Shown: one piece after another, positions 1 to 6,728 of the stretch
Layout: every line of letters starts with the position of its first letter
Numbering within the stretch: the stretch's first letter is position 1
Assembly (NCBI GenBank): GCA_003220195.1
Contig: QHRT01000287.1
Span: forward strand, 479-11,316
Origin: Candidatus Rokuibacteriota bacterium
GTDB lineage: Bacteria > Methylomirabilota > Methylomirabilia > Rokubacteriales > CSP1-6
DNA: 10,838 nucleotides
Direction: 5' to 3'
The notes under the pieces: generated by a model
What the model was told of the DNA's origin: nothing
Databases searched by the model: none
Seen by the model: the letters and a program-made list of their open reading frames with translations, nothing else
Made by a program: the position numbers and the translations under genes

Positions 1-1
1 A

Positions 2-280
2 CGACACAAGCAAAACGCCTTCGCGCTGGCGATCGACGTCGCGCGCTTCTGCGATCCGGCGGTGTTCAGGAACGAGGTCGACCGGCTCGTCGCGGCGGTC
101 AAGACGCTGCCCCGCAACGCCGACGCCGCCGAGATCCTGGTGCCCGGCGAGCGAGGAAGCCGTACGTTCGCGGAGCGCAGCGCCCGGGGCATTCCGCTTC
201 CGGGGCCGATCGTCGCGGAGCTCGCGCGCGTGGCGACGCGCTTCGGCGTCGCGATGTTCCCTACTGACAGATCTCGTTGA
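2..280 (+). CDS. Ldh_2 family malate/L-lactate/ureidoglycolate-type dehydrogenase (C-terminal fragment)
   Basis: Only the last 92 residues are visible; the gene begins before the window. The frame is open from base 2 to the TGA at 278-280. The end has the layout typical of the Ldh_2 (malate/L-lactate dehydrogenase, PF02615) family: a 'FALAID' strand, an 'F...VDRLVAAVKTLP' helix, then 'ILVPGERG', 'R...GIPLPGPIVAEL' and a closing 'A.RFGV' helix. The family contains NAD(P)-dependent 2-hydroxyacid oxidoreductases (malate, lactate, ureidoglycolate, 2,3-diketogulonate) with a fold unlike classical lactate dehydrogenase. The catalytic residues and cofactor site lie upstream of the window, so the substrate cannot be named. 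It is cytoplasmic by family. The 135-base gap downstream suggests it is the last gene of its own transcript, but a shared regulon with the next operon is possible. Confidence 0.85.
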   Translation, partial: RHKQNAFALAIDVARFCDPAVFRNEVDRLVAAVKTLPRNADAAEILVPGERGSRTFAERSARGIPLPGPIVAELARVATRFGVAMFPTDRSR

Positions 281-310
281 ACCGCGCCTTGATTCCTTCT
301 CGACGAGGTC

Positions 311-326
311 GTACCGGATCCGGTAC
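311..326. promoter_or_regulatory. perfect 16-bp palindrome, candidate operator
   Basis: GTACCGGATCCGGTAC is an exact 16-base palindrome about 90 bases before the ATG of the first gene of the catabolic operon. Perfect 8-bp half-sites with no spacer suit a dimeric regulator. No regulator gene is adjacent, and the match to a known operator family is unknown. A chance palindrome of this length somewhere in a 10.8-kb window is not very rare, so the location is the main argument. Confidence 0.4.
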
Positions 327-403
327 CACTCGCCCGATCGAGGAGGGCATCGCTTGTTCGCCGCTCCGCCCCTGTGATATGCATGCCTCGTTTCCATGAG
401 ATC

Positions 404-409
404 GGAGGG
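404..409 (+). promoter_or_regulatory. ribosome binding site deciding the start of the LLM oxidoreductase
   Basis: GGAGGG lies six bases before the ATG at 416. This favours 416 over the in-frame GTG at 374 and ATG at 383, which have no such site. Confidence 0.8.
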
Positions 410-415
410 CGTGGC

Positions 416-1459
416 ATGGACTTCGGAATCTTCCTGGAGCAGACACGACGTGGAGTCGATCAGCCCGAGGCGTTTCGCGAGATGTTCGCGATGGCCGAGG
501 CCGGCGAAGCCTGGGGGCTCGACATCGTCTGGCTGGCCGAGATGCTCTTCAACCCGGCGCGCTCGGTCCTGTCCGGCCCGCTCCTGATGTCGAGCTGGAT
601 CGCGTCCCGCACGAAGCGCATCCGCACCGGGACGGCGGTGCAGCTCCTGCCGTTGAATCATCCACTGCGCCTGGCCGGCGAGGTCACCACGCTCGATCAC
701 CTGAGCCAGGGCCGGTTCGACTTCGGCATCGGTCGAAGCGGTGGCACGCGCGGCTACGACGCGCTCGGCGTGCCCTACGCGGAGAGCCAGGAGCGATTCT
801 TCGAGGCGCTCGACATCATCGTCAAGGCCTGGAAGGGCGAGCCCTTCAGCTACGAGGGAAAATTCTATCGGTTCGAGAACGTCACGGTCGCGCCGCGGCC
901 GTATCGATCTTCCCCTCCGCCGCTCCGGATGGCCGCGACGACGCCCGACACGTTCCCGCGAGTCGCCAGGCTGGGGCTGCCGATCTTCGTCGGGCTCCGC
1001 GGCATGAGTATTCCCGAGCTGTCCGGCCACCTGAAGATTTATCGCGCCGCGTGGCGCGACGCCGGGCATCCCGGCGATGGCGACGTCTGCCTCCGCATCC
1101 CGCTCTATGCGGCGCCCACCGCCGAGGCCGCGATCGAGGAGCCGAAGGAAACGATCACGTTCTACTTCCGGCGGCAGGCCGAGCTGACGGTGGCTCCGGT
1201 CGGCCGCGCCGGCATCCCGACCGACCTGCGCCGGAGTCAGGCGCAGCGCCTGCAGGGCCTCACCTACGACGAGATCCTGAGCACCAAGGTCGCGTTCGGC
1301 GCCGCGCCGCAGCTGATCGACCGGCTCGGCGAGTTGAAGCAGGAACTCGGGTTGAGCGGCATCGCGGCCGAGCTGAATCCCGGCGGCCTCCTGCCGTTCG
1401 AGCGGGAGCTGCGGAGCCTCGAGATCATGACGCAGCAGGTGATGCCCGCGTTCAAGTAG
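416..1459 (+). CDS. LLM class flavin-dependent oxidoreductase (luciferase-like monooxygenase)
   Basis: A 347-residue protein starting at ATG 416 ('MDFGIFLEQ'), a typical length for bacterial luciferase-like monooxygenases. The N-terminal β-strand is followed by 'A..AEAWGLDIVWLAEM' (barrel strand and helix), 'SRTKRIRTGTAVQLLPLNHPLRLAGEVTTLDHLSQGR'-type family text in pieces, then 'FDFGIGRSGG' and 'ALDIIVKAW' with the 'FSYEGKFYRFENVTVAPRP' segment. These are diagnostic of the TIM-barrel luciferase-like family (PF00296). Such enzymes use FMNH2 from a partner reductase to oxygenate aldehydes, ketones, amines, sulfonates or cyclic compounds in the cytoplasm. No flavin reductase gene is in view, so reduced flavin would have to come from elsewhere. 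It is the first gene of a probable operon, 21 bases before the acyl-CoA synthetase, which suggests that its oxidised product may feed CoA activation. The sequence looks intact; the substrate is unknown. Confidence 0.93.
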   Translation: MDFGIFLEQTRRGVDQPEAFREMFAMAEAGEAWGLDIVWLAEMLFNPARSVLSGPLLMSSWIASRTKRIRTGTAVQLLPLNHPLRLAGEVTTLDHLSQGRFDFGIGRSGGTRGYDALGVPYAESQERFFEALDIIVKAWKGEPFSYEGKFYRFENVTVAPRPYRSSPPPLRMAATTPDTFPRVARLGLPIFVGLRGMSIPELSGHLKIYRAAWRDAGHPGDGDVCLRIPLYAAPTAEAAIEEPKETITFYFRRQAELTVAPVGRAGIPTDLRRSQAQRLQGLTYDEILSTKVAFGAAPQLIDRLGELKQELGLSGIAAELNPGGLLPFERELRSLEIMTQQVMPAFK

Positions 1460-1480
1460 CCTTCAAGCAGGCGGAGACGG

Positions 1481-2971
1481 ATGACCGAGTCCGGCGCGTA
1501 CACCGATCCGAACACGCTCCTCCTGGAGCACGCGCGCCTCCGCGCCGACAAGGTCTTCATTCACAGTCCTGATCAGAGCTCGCGTATCACGTTCGGCGAG
1601 TTCGATCGCCTGACCCGCCGCTTTGCGAATTTCCTGTCGGCGGCCGGCGTCTCGACCGGCGACCGGATCTCGGTCCTCGCCGACAACGGCATCGAGCCGC
1701 TCGTCGTCTTCTGGGGCGCTTTGCGCGCCGGCGTGATCGTGAACCCGATCAACGTCGAGATCCGCGAGAAGCACGTGAGCCAGATCCTGCACGACGTGGC
1801 GCCGAAGCTCGTGTTCTGGAGCATGGAGCTGCCGACCGATCCACGAGGCCTCTGGACCGGCGGCGCGCCGTGGATCCCCTTCGGCGGGTGGGATGCCACC
1901 GGTCCACCCGACGACGATCTCTTCGCGAAGCTGCGCACCGCGTCGGACGCACCCGTCACCGTGCGGCCAGCACGCGCGGACTGGTCGCTGATCGACTACA
2001 CGTCCGGCACCACGGATACGCCGAAGGGCGCGATCTGGACGCACGAGGCGTACTTCGCGATGACCGAATCGCCCGTCGACCGCCTGGAGATCACCGCGGC
2101 CGACACGATCCTCGACTACCGGCACTTCTCCTGGTCCTCGCCGCAGATCCTGTCGATCGGGCCCACGATGCAGACGGGCGCGACGCTGGTGCTCGCGCGC
2201 AAGTTTTCGCAGGCGCGCTTCTTCGACTGGCTCCGCGAGTATGGCGTCACCGTCGCCGTCGGTATCCCGACCGTGATCAACATGCTGCTCGCGCGCCCGG
2301 TGCCGGTGACCCGCCGCGACTTCGCGAAGCTCCGGTTCATGACGTCGAGCACCGCGCCGCTCTCCGTCGACAAGCACGTCGAGTTCGAGAAGACGTACGG
2401 CATCGAGATCGTGCAGCTCGCGGGCGGCACCGAAACCGGGTTCATGTGCGGCAATCATCCCGGCCGTCGCAAGCTCGGCTCGATCGGCCGGCCGACGCTA
2501 AATCTGAAGTTGCGCATCCTCGACGACGACGGCAACGAGCTTCCGCCTGGGCAAGAGGGCGAGATGGTCGTCAGCGGCCGGCAGCTCGCGTCTGCCTACT
2601 GGCAAGGCCCGGACCGGCTCGTGCCGATCAATCAAGATGGCTTCCGCAACGGCGACCTGGCGAAGCGCGACGAGGAAGGCTACGTCTACATCACCGGGCG
2701 CAAGAAGGACATCATCATCAAGGGCGGCGTCAACATCGCGGCGCTCGAGATCGCGAACTGTCTGCTCGAGCATCCGGCCGTCGGATTCGTCGCGCTTCGA
2801 CCTGGACAGGAGGTGCATGCGGCGGCGTTGGTGGAGCACTGCCGCCAGAAGCTCGTCACGTTCAAGGTACCGGCTACCGTCATCGTCGCCGAGGCGATTC
2901 CCAAGAACGCGAACGGCAAGGTCGACCGGGACGCGCTCCGGACGCTCTGGGTGGAGCGAGCGAGCTTTTGA
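1481..2971 (+). CDS. AMP-dependent acyl-CoA synthetase/ligase with shortened C-terminal domain
   Basis: A 496-residue class I adenylate-forming enzyme, expected to activate a carboxylic acid through an acyl-AMP to the CoA thioester in the cytoplasm. ATG 1481 follows GGAG at 1473-1476. Family motifs are in order: phosphate-binding loop 'YTSGTTDTPKG' around residues 173-183, 'GGTETG' (A5-like), 'GDLAKRDEEGYVYITGRKKD' with D392 and hinge D410, and 'NANGKVDR' with the expected catalytic lysine K480. Two oddities stand out. The P-loop position that is normally Gly or Ser is Asp179. The C-terminal domain also jumps from 'HPAV' (to residue 434) straight to 'GFVALRPG', omitting about 18 residues usually present there ('..AVVGVPD..GE..'). 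The omission is in frame, and the downstream catalytic lysine remains. It sits between two oxidative enzymes, so it probably activates a breakdown intermediate. Whether it is still active is uncertain. Confidence 0.9.
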   Translation: MTESGAYTDPNTLLLEHARLRADKVFIHSPDQSSRITFGEFDRLTRRFANFLSAAGVSTGDRISVLADNGIEPLVVFWGALRAGVIVNPINVEIREKHVSQILHDVAPKLVFWSMELPTDPRGLWTGGAPWIPFGGWDATGPPDDDLFAKLRTASDAPVTVRPARADWSLIDYTSGTTDTPKGAIWTHEAYFAMTESPVDRLEITAADTILDYRHFSWSSPQILSIGPTMQTGATLVLARKFSQARFFDWLREYGVTVAVGIPTVINMLLARPVPVTRRDFAKLRFMTSSTAPLSVDKHVEFEKTYGIEIVQLAGGTETGFMCGNHPGRRKLGSIGRPTLNLKLRILDDDGNELPPGQEGEMVVSGRQLASAYWQGPDRLVPINQDGFRNGDLAKRDEEGYVYITGRKKDIIIKGGVNIAALEIANCLLEHPAVGFVALRPGQEVHAAALVEHCRQKLVTFKVPATVIVAEAIPKNANGKVDRDALRTLWVERASF

Positions 2972-2988
2972 CCGCTCGCACGCTCCAC
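2951..2988 (+). terminator. long hairpin around the synthetase stop codon
   Basis: Arms GTGGAGCGAGCGAGC (2951-2965) and GCTCGCACGCTCCAC (2974-2988) pair at 14 of 15 positions, with one A-A mismatch (2959/2980) and an 8-base loop that holds the TGA stop (2969-2971). A second short inverted repeat, GCGACC/GGTCGC (2995-3008), follows at once. There is no T-tract, so this is not a classical intrinsic terminator. It may attenuate, stabilise the upstream message or act in both directions. It lies in the largest gap of the operon (70 bases). Confidence 0.5.
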
Positions 2989-3041
2989 GCTGTCGCGACC
3001 GTGGTCGCCTCCCACGAGAAAAGCTGAGCCGGTCCACGTCA

Positions 3042-4211
3042 ATGCCATCGGGGGACGTCGTCGTGGTCGGGCTCGGCGCGATGGGCAGCGCCACGCTTTC
3101 TCAGCTCGCGCGGCGCGGCGCGCGAGTGATCGGTATCGATCGCTTCGTTCCGCCGCACGACCTCGGATCCAGCCACGGCGAGAGCCGCATCACGCGCCAG
3201 GCCGTCGCCGAGGGCGACGAGTACGTCCCGTTCGTGCTGCGCTCGCACGAGATCTGGCGCGAGCTCGAAGCCGAGACCGGCGACTCGCTGCTGTTGCCGA
3301 TCGGCGGATTGCTGCTCGGCCGCGAGAGGGGCACCAGCGCGGAGCATCACGGGCAGCCGGACTTCGTCCGTCGCACGATCGCCGTCGCCCGCCGGCATCG
3401 GATCGAACATGAGCTGATGGATGCGACGGAGATCGGCAAGAGGTTCCCCCAGTTTCGTCTCGCGGGCGACGAGGTGGGCTACCACGAGCCGGGCGCCGGC
3501 ATCTTGCGGCCCGAAAGCTGCATCGCGGCGCAACTCGGTCGTGCACGTGCGCACGGCGCGACCATACGGACCGGCGAAACTGTCGTCCGCGTCACGCCCG
3601 GCCCGAGCGACGTCGAAGTCACCACCGACGCGGCCACGTACTCGGCCGCCGTGGCCGTGATCACCACGGGCGCGTGGCTCCCGGCATTGCTGGGCGGCCC
3701 CTTCGCAAAGCTCCTCCGGGTGTACCGGCAAGTCCTCTACTGGTTCGCGCCGGAGGACGCGCCGGCGTTCACGCCGGCCCGTTTTCCGATCTTCATCTGG
3801 ATCCACGGCGACGGCGCGAACGAGTACTTCTACGGCTTCCCGATGCTGTCGGACGGGATCAAGCTCGCGACGGAGCAGTTCGCCGAAACGGTTGATCCCG
3901 ATCGCGTTCCGCGAGACGTGTCCGCCGCCGAAATCACGGCGATGTACGAGCGGCACGTGCGTGACCGCCTCCCGGGTGTCAGCGGCCGTTGTCTGCGCTC
4001 GGCAACGTGCCTCTACACCACCACGCCGGACTCGCGATTCATCATCGATCGCCACCCGGACGCGGAGCGGATCATCGTGGCCTCGCCGTGCTCAGGGCAC
4101 GGCTTCAAGCACTCCGCGGCGATCGGCGAGGCGATCGCCGAGCTGGTCGTGACCGGGCGCAGCCGGTTCGATCTGACGCCGTTCTCGCTGGCGCGATTCG
4201 CACGCTCTTGA
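3042..4211 (+). CDS. FAD-dependent amine oxidase of the monomeric sarcosine oxidase / N-methyltryptophan oxidase family
   Basis: A 389-residue flavoenzyme, the usual length for monomeric sarcosine oxidase (MSOX) and N-methyltryptophan oxidase. The N-terminus has the dinucleotide-binding 'VVVVGLGAMGSA' followed by 'VIGIDRF'. Comparing with Bacillus MSOX from memory, R49 and R52 in 'GESRITRQA' align with active-site arginines. K274 ('GIKLA') aligns with the O2-activating lysine, and C323 in 'CLYTTTPD' with the cysteine that binds FAD covalently. H353 and K356 in 'SGHGFK' align with substrate-site residues. The position of MSOX His269 is Glu278 here, so the substrate may differ. Expected chemistry is oxidation of an N-methyl or secondary amino acid with O2, giving an imine and H2O2. 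ATG 3042 gives the family N-terminal length, although no ribosome binding site is evident. It lies between the acyl-CoA synthetase and a peptide-type importer, which suggests that it acts on the imported compound. Confidence 0.9.
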   Translation: MPSGDVVVVGLGAMGSATLSQLARRGARVIGIDRFVPPHDLGSSHGESRITRQAVAEGDEYVPFVLRSHEIWRELEAETGDSLLLPIGGLLLGRERGTSAEHHGQPDFVRRTIAVARRHRIEHELMDATEIGKRFPQFRLAGDEVGYHEPGAGILRPESCIAAQLGRARAHGATIRTGETVVRVTPGPSDVEVTTDAATYSAAVAVITTGAWLPALLGGPFAKLLRVYRQVLYWFAPEDAPAFTPARFPIFIWIHGDGANEYFYGFPMLSDGIKLATEQFAETVDPDRVPRDVSAAEITAMYERHVRDRLPGVSGRCLRSATCLYTTTPDSRFIIDRHPDAERIIVASPCSGHGFKHSAAIGEAIAELVVTGRSRFDLTPFSLARFARS

Positions 4212-4248
4212 CCTCGATTCGTCGCGGCCCGACTATGGGGCCCCCAAC

Positions 4249-4254
4249 GGAGGT
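4249..4254 (+). promoter_or_regulatory. strong ribosome binding site of the family-5 binding protein
   Basis: GGAGGT is five bases before ATG 4260, the best Shine-Dalgarno match in this operon. This fits the need for more binding protein than permease. Confidence 0.75.
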
Positions 4255-4259
4255 GTCCG

Positions 4260-5828
4260 ATGAACGGTCGGAAATCGTGGTGGATCCTCGGTACGCTGGC
4301 GATCGTCCTTCTCTCGGTCGTGAGCGTGGCGCCGGACGCGGCCGCCCAGAAGAAAGGCGGCGTCCTCAAAGTCGGCAACCTCGGTGAGCCGCCCACGCTC
4401 GACGCGCACTGGACGACGGCCACGATCACCGAGGTCATCACCAATCACATCTACGAGGGCCTGTACTCGATCGACGCCAAGGCGCAGCCGATCCCGATGC
4501 TCGCCGAGGGCATGCCGACGGTGTCGAAGGACAGTCTCACGTACACGTTCAAGCTCCGCTCCGGCATCAAGTTCCACAACGGGAAGGAGATGACGTCGGC
4601 GGACGTGGTGGCGTCGCTTAACCGGTGGGGCGCGCAATCGACCTACGGCAAGAACCTCTACGCGCGGGTGGCCGAAGTGCGGGCCGTCGACAAGCTGACC
4701 GTCGACATGCAGCTCAAGGAGAAGACGGCGACGGTCGTGATCGCGCTCGCCATCCCGAACAACTTCGCGGCGATCTATCCGAAAGAGATCATCGACAAGT
4801 TCAAGCCGGCCGAGAAGGCGACCGAATGGATCGGCACCGGCCCGTTCAAGCTCGTCGAGTGGAAGCCGGACCGCCACATCAAGATGGCGCGCTTCGACGA
4901 CTACAAGCCGCGGAGCGAGCCCGCCAGCGGCTACGGCGGCAAGAAGGTCGCGTACGTGGACGAACTGCTCTGGATCCCGGTTCCCGACGCCGCGACCCGC
5001 GTGGCCCAGATCGAAACCGGCGAGGTCGACTTCGCGGACGATCTCGATCTCAACGCCTACGAGCGGCTCAAGAAGGTCGCCGGAGTGCAGCCGATCGTCG
5101 CCAAGCCGTACTACTGGCTCGTCGCGGTCTTCAATAAGAAGGAAGGCCTGATGACGAACCAGAAGCTCCGGCAGGCGTGGCAGGCCACGCTGGACATCGA
5201 GCCGATCATGAAGACCGTCGCCGGCGGCCACGCGGAGCTGTACCGGATGGACTCGAGCCTCGCCTTCGCCGAGAACTCGCTCTGGCACACGAAGCTCCAG
5301 GGTCTACCGTGGAACGAGCACAACCGGGACAAGGCCAAGCGCCTGCTGCGCGAGGCAGGGTACCGGGGCGAGCCGATCCGGTTCATGACGACCCAGGAGT
5401 ACAAGTGGATGTACGACTTCGCGCTGCTCTCGAAGCAGCAGCTCGAGGACGTCGGCTTCACGATCGATCTTCAGGTGGTCGACTGGGCGACCCTCGTCAA
5501 GAGGCGCAACAACCCGAAGGAGTACGACGCGTTCACGACCGGCATCGGGGCCTTCTACGATCCGACGCAGCACGTCTATCTCGGTCCGAACTGGCCGGGC
5601 TGGACCGACGAGCCCGAAATCAATCGCCTGCTCGGCGAGATGGCGGGCGAGAGCGACTACAAGAAGAGGTACGCGCTGTGGGAACAGACCACGCGCCTGT
5701 TCTACGAGAAGGTGCCGGTCGCGCGGTACGGAGACCTCTTCGGTCTCCGGGCGATGCGAAAGCACGTCAAGGGCTTCGATACGAAGCCCGAGCGGCCGCG
5801 CTTCTACAACGTCTGGCTGGAGAAGTAA
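4260..5828 (+). CDS. ABC transporter substrate-binding protein, family 5 (peptide/nickel/opine type)
   Basis: A 522-residue exported solute receptor (SBP_bac_5, the DppA/OppA/NikA type). Residues 1-29 form a Sec signal peptide: 'NGRK', a hydrophobic stretch 'WWILGTLAIVLLSVVSV', then 'AAA' before Q30 as a probable signal peptidase I site; there is no lipobox. The mature part opens with 'GGVLKVGNLGEPPTLDAHW' and has the family core 'YEGLYSID', 'SKDSLTYTFKLRSGIKFHNGKEMTSADVVASLNRW' split over the first lobe, and 'WIGTGPFKLVEWKPDRHI'. Length and motifs look complete. It would bind solute in the periplasm and deliver it to the two permeases encoded immediately downstream. Family members bind di- and oligopeptides, nickel, heme, opines, sugars or small amines, so the ligand is open. 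The adjacent sarcosine-oxidase-like gene makes an N-substituted amino acid or peptide a reasonable guess. Confidence 0.94.
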   Translation: MNGRKSWWILGTLAIVLLSVVSVAPDAAAQKKGGVLKVGNLGEPPTLDAHWTTATITEVITNHIYEGLYSIDAKAQPIPMLAEGMPTVSKDSLTYTFKLRSGIKFHNGKEMTSADVVASLNRWGAQSTYGKNLYARVAEVRAVDKLTVDMQLKEKTATVVIALAIPNNFAAIYPKEIIDKFKPAEKATEWIGTGPFKLVEWKPDRHIKMARFDDYKPRSEPASGYGGKKVAYVDELLWIPVPDAATRVAQIETGEVDFADDLDLNAYERLKKVAGVQPIVAKPYYWLVAVFNKKEGLMTNQKLRQAWQATLDIEPIMKTVAGGHAELYRMDSSLAFAENSLWHTKLQGLPWNEHNRDKAKRLLREAGYRGEPIRFMTTQEYKWMYDFALLSKQQLEDVGFTIDLQVVDWATLVKRRNNPKEYDAFTTGIGAFYDPTQHVYLGPNWPGWTDEPEINRLLGEMAGESDYKKRYALWEQTTRLFYEKVPVARYGDLFGLRAMRKHVKGFDTKPERPRFYNVWLEK

Positions 5829-5838
5829 GGCCGGATAT

Positions 5839-6728
5839 GTGACAAGCTACCTCGCCCGGCGCCTGCTCGCGCTCCTCCCGGTGATGCTGGTGGTGGTCAC
5901 CGTCGTGTTTCTCCTGATCCACCTGATCCCCGGTGATCCGGTCGCGGTGATCCTCGGGCCCGAAGCCACCTCGGAACAGATCGACGACGCGCGCCGCGAG
6001 CTCGGCCTCGATCGTCCGGTGCACGAGCAGCTCATCCGCTTCTACGGCCGGCTCGTGCGCGGCGATCTCGGACGCTCGTACTTCCTCGACCGTCCGGTCC
6101 TGCAGGCGCTCGCGGAACGTGCCGAGCCGACGCTGGTGCTGATGGGCGCGGCGCTGATCGTGGCGGTGGTGATCGGTGTGCCGTCGGGCATCGTCGCCGG
6201 CGCGTATCAGGGATCGTGGTGGGACCGGGGGCTGATGGCGCTCGCGCTGCTGGGCGTTTGCGTCCCCGGTTTCTGGCTCAGCCTGAACTTCATCTACAGG
6301 ACCCGGTGTCCGCGGCGCGATACCTGGTGCTGCCGGCCATCTCGCTCGGCTTCAACCAGTCCGCGCTCATCGCGCGCATCGCGCGCTCGTGCATGATCGA
6401 GATCCTGCGACAGGACTACATCCGCACGGCGCGCGCCAAGGGCCTCGCCGAGCGCACCGTGATCTATTTCCACGCGTTCCGGAACGCGCTCGTGCCGGTC
6501 GTCACCGTGATCGGCATCACGATGGCCATCCTGATCGGCGGCGCCGTCGTGACCGAGATCGTGTTCAATATCCCGGGCCTCGGCCGCCTGATCATCTCGG
6601 CGATCCTTCGCCGTGACTATCCCGTCGTCCAGGGTGTCGTGCTCGTGACCGCGGCGGCGTACATGCTGATCAACCTCGGCGTCGACGTCGTGTACGCGTT
6701 CATCGACCCGCGGATCCGCTATGCCTGA
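5839..6728 (+). pseudogene. DppB-type ABC permease, interrupted by a deletion with frameshift
   Basis: The gene starts at GTG 5839 ('TSYLARRLLALLPVMLV', first membrane segment and the conserved 'LIPGDPV'), 10 bases after the binding protein. The frame is correct through 'GVCVPGFWLSLNFIY', ending at 6297. It then switches: the genuine sequence resumes in a different frame at 6300 with 'DPVSAARYLVLPAISLG', the EAA loop 'RTARAKGLAERTVIYFHAFRNALVPVV' that contacts the ATPase, and the C-terminal 'NIPGLGRLI...RDYPVVQG...IDPRIRYA', stopping at 6726-6728. About 18-20 residues that the family has between these pieces (the '..LGWLP.SGYVP..E' loop) are missing, and the loss must be 3k+1 bases. As read, the first frame ends at TGA 6394-6396 after a nonsense tail, giving 185 residues. 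The composite is about 295 residues against a usual 305-320. Either the importer is dead or the assembly lost some 60 bases here. Confidence 0.85.

Larger units (their letters stand above)
281..415. other. intergenic leader of the 416-7620 operon
   Basis: No gene is supported here. It carries the 16-bp palindrome at 311-326 and, further down, a weak possible promoter: TTGTTC at 354-359 with an AT-rich patch (GATATG, 376-381) 16 bases later. That would put transcription start near 388 and leave a short leader containing the ribosome binding site. The promoter match is poor. In-frame upstream starts for the next gene (GTG at 374, ATG at 383) exist but lack a ribosome binding site. Confidence 0.35.

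Noticed and set aside
374..415. GTG 374 or ATG 383 as the start of the LLM oxidoreductase
   Set aside because: No ribosome binding site; the ATG at 416 has GGAGGG at good spacing and gives the family N-terminus.
1463..2458. Long open frames on both strands overlapping the synthetase (also 1870-3027, +)
   Set aside because: The 1481-2971 frame carries the adenylate-forming motifs in order; the others are Arg/Ala/His-rich shadows.
3039..4055. 338-residue minus-strand open frame opposite the FAD oxidase
   Set aside because: Shadow of the oxidase; Arg-rich, no motif, and the plus-strand frame carries all family residues.
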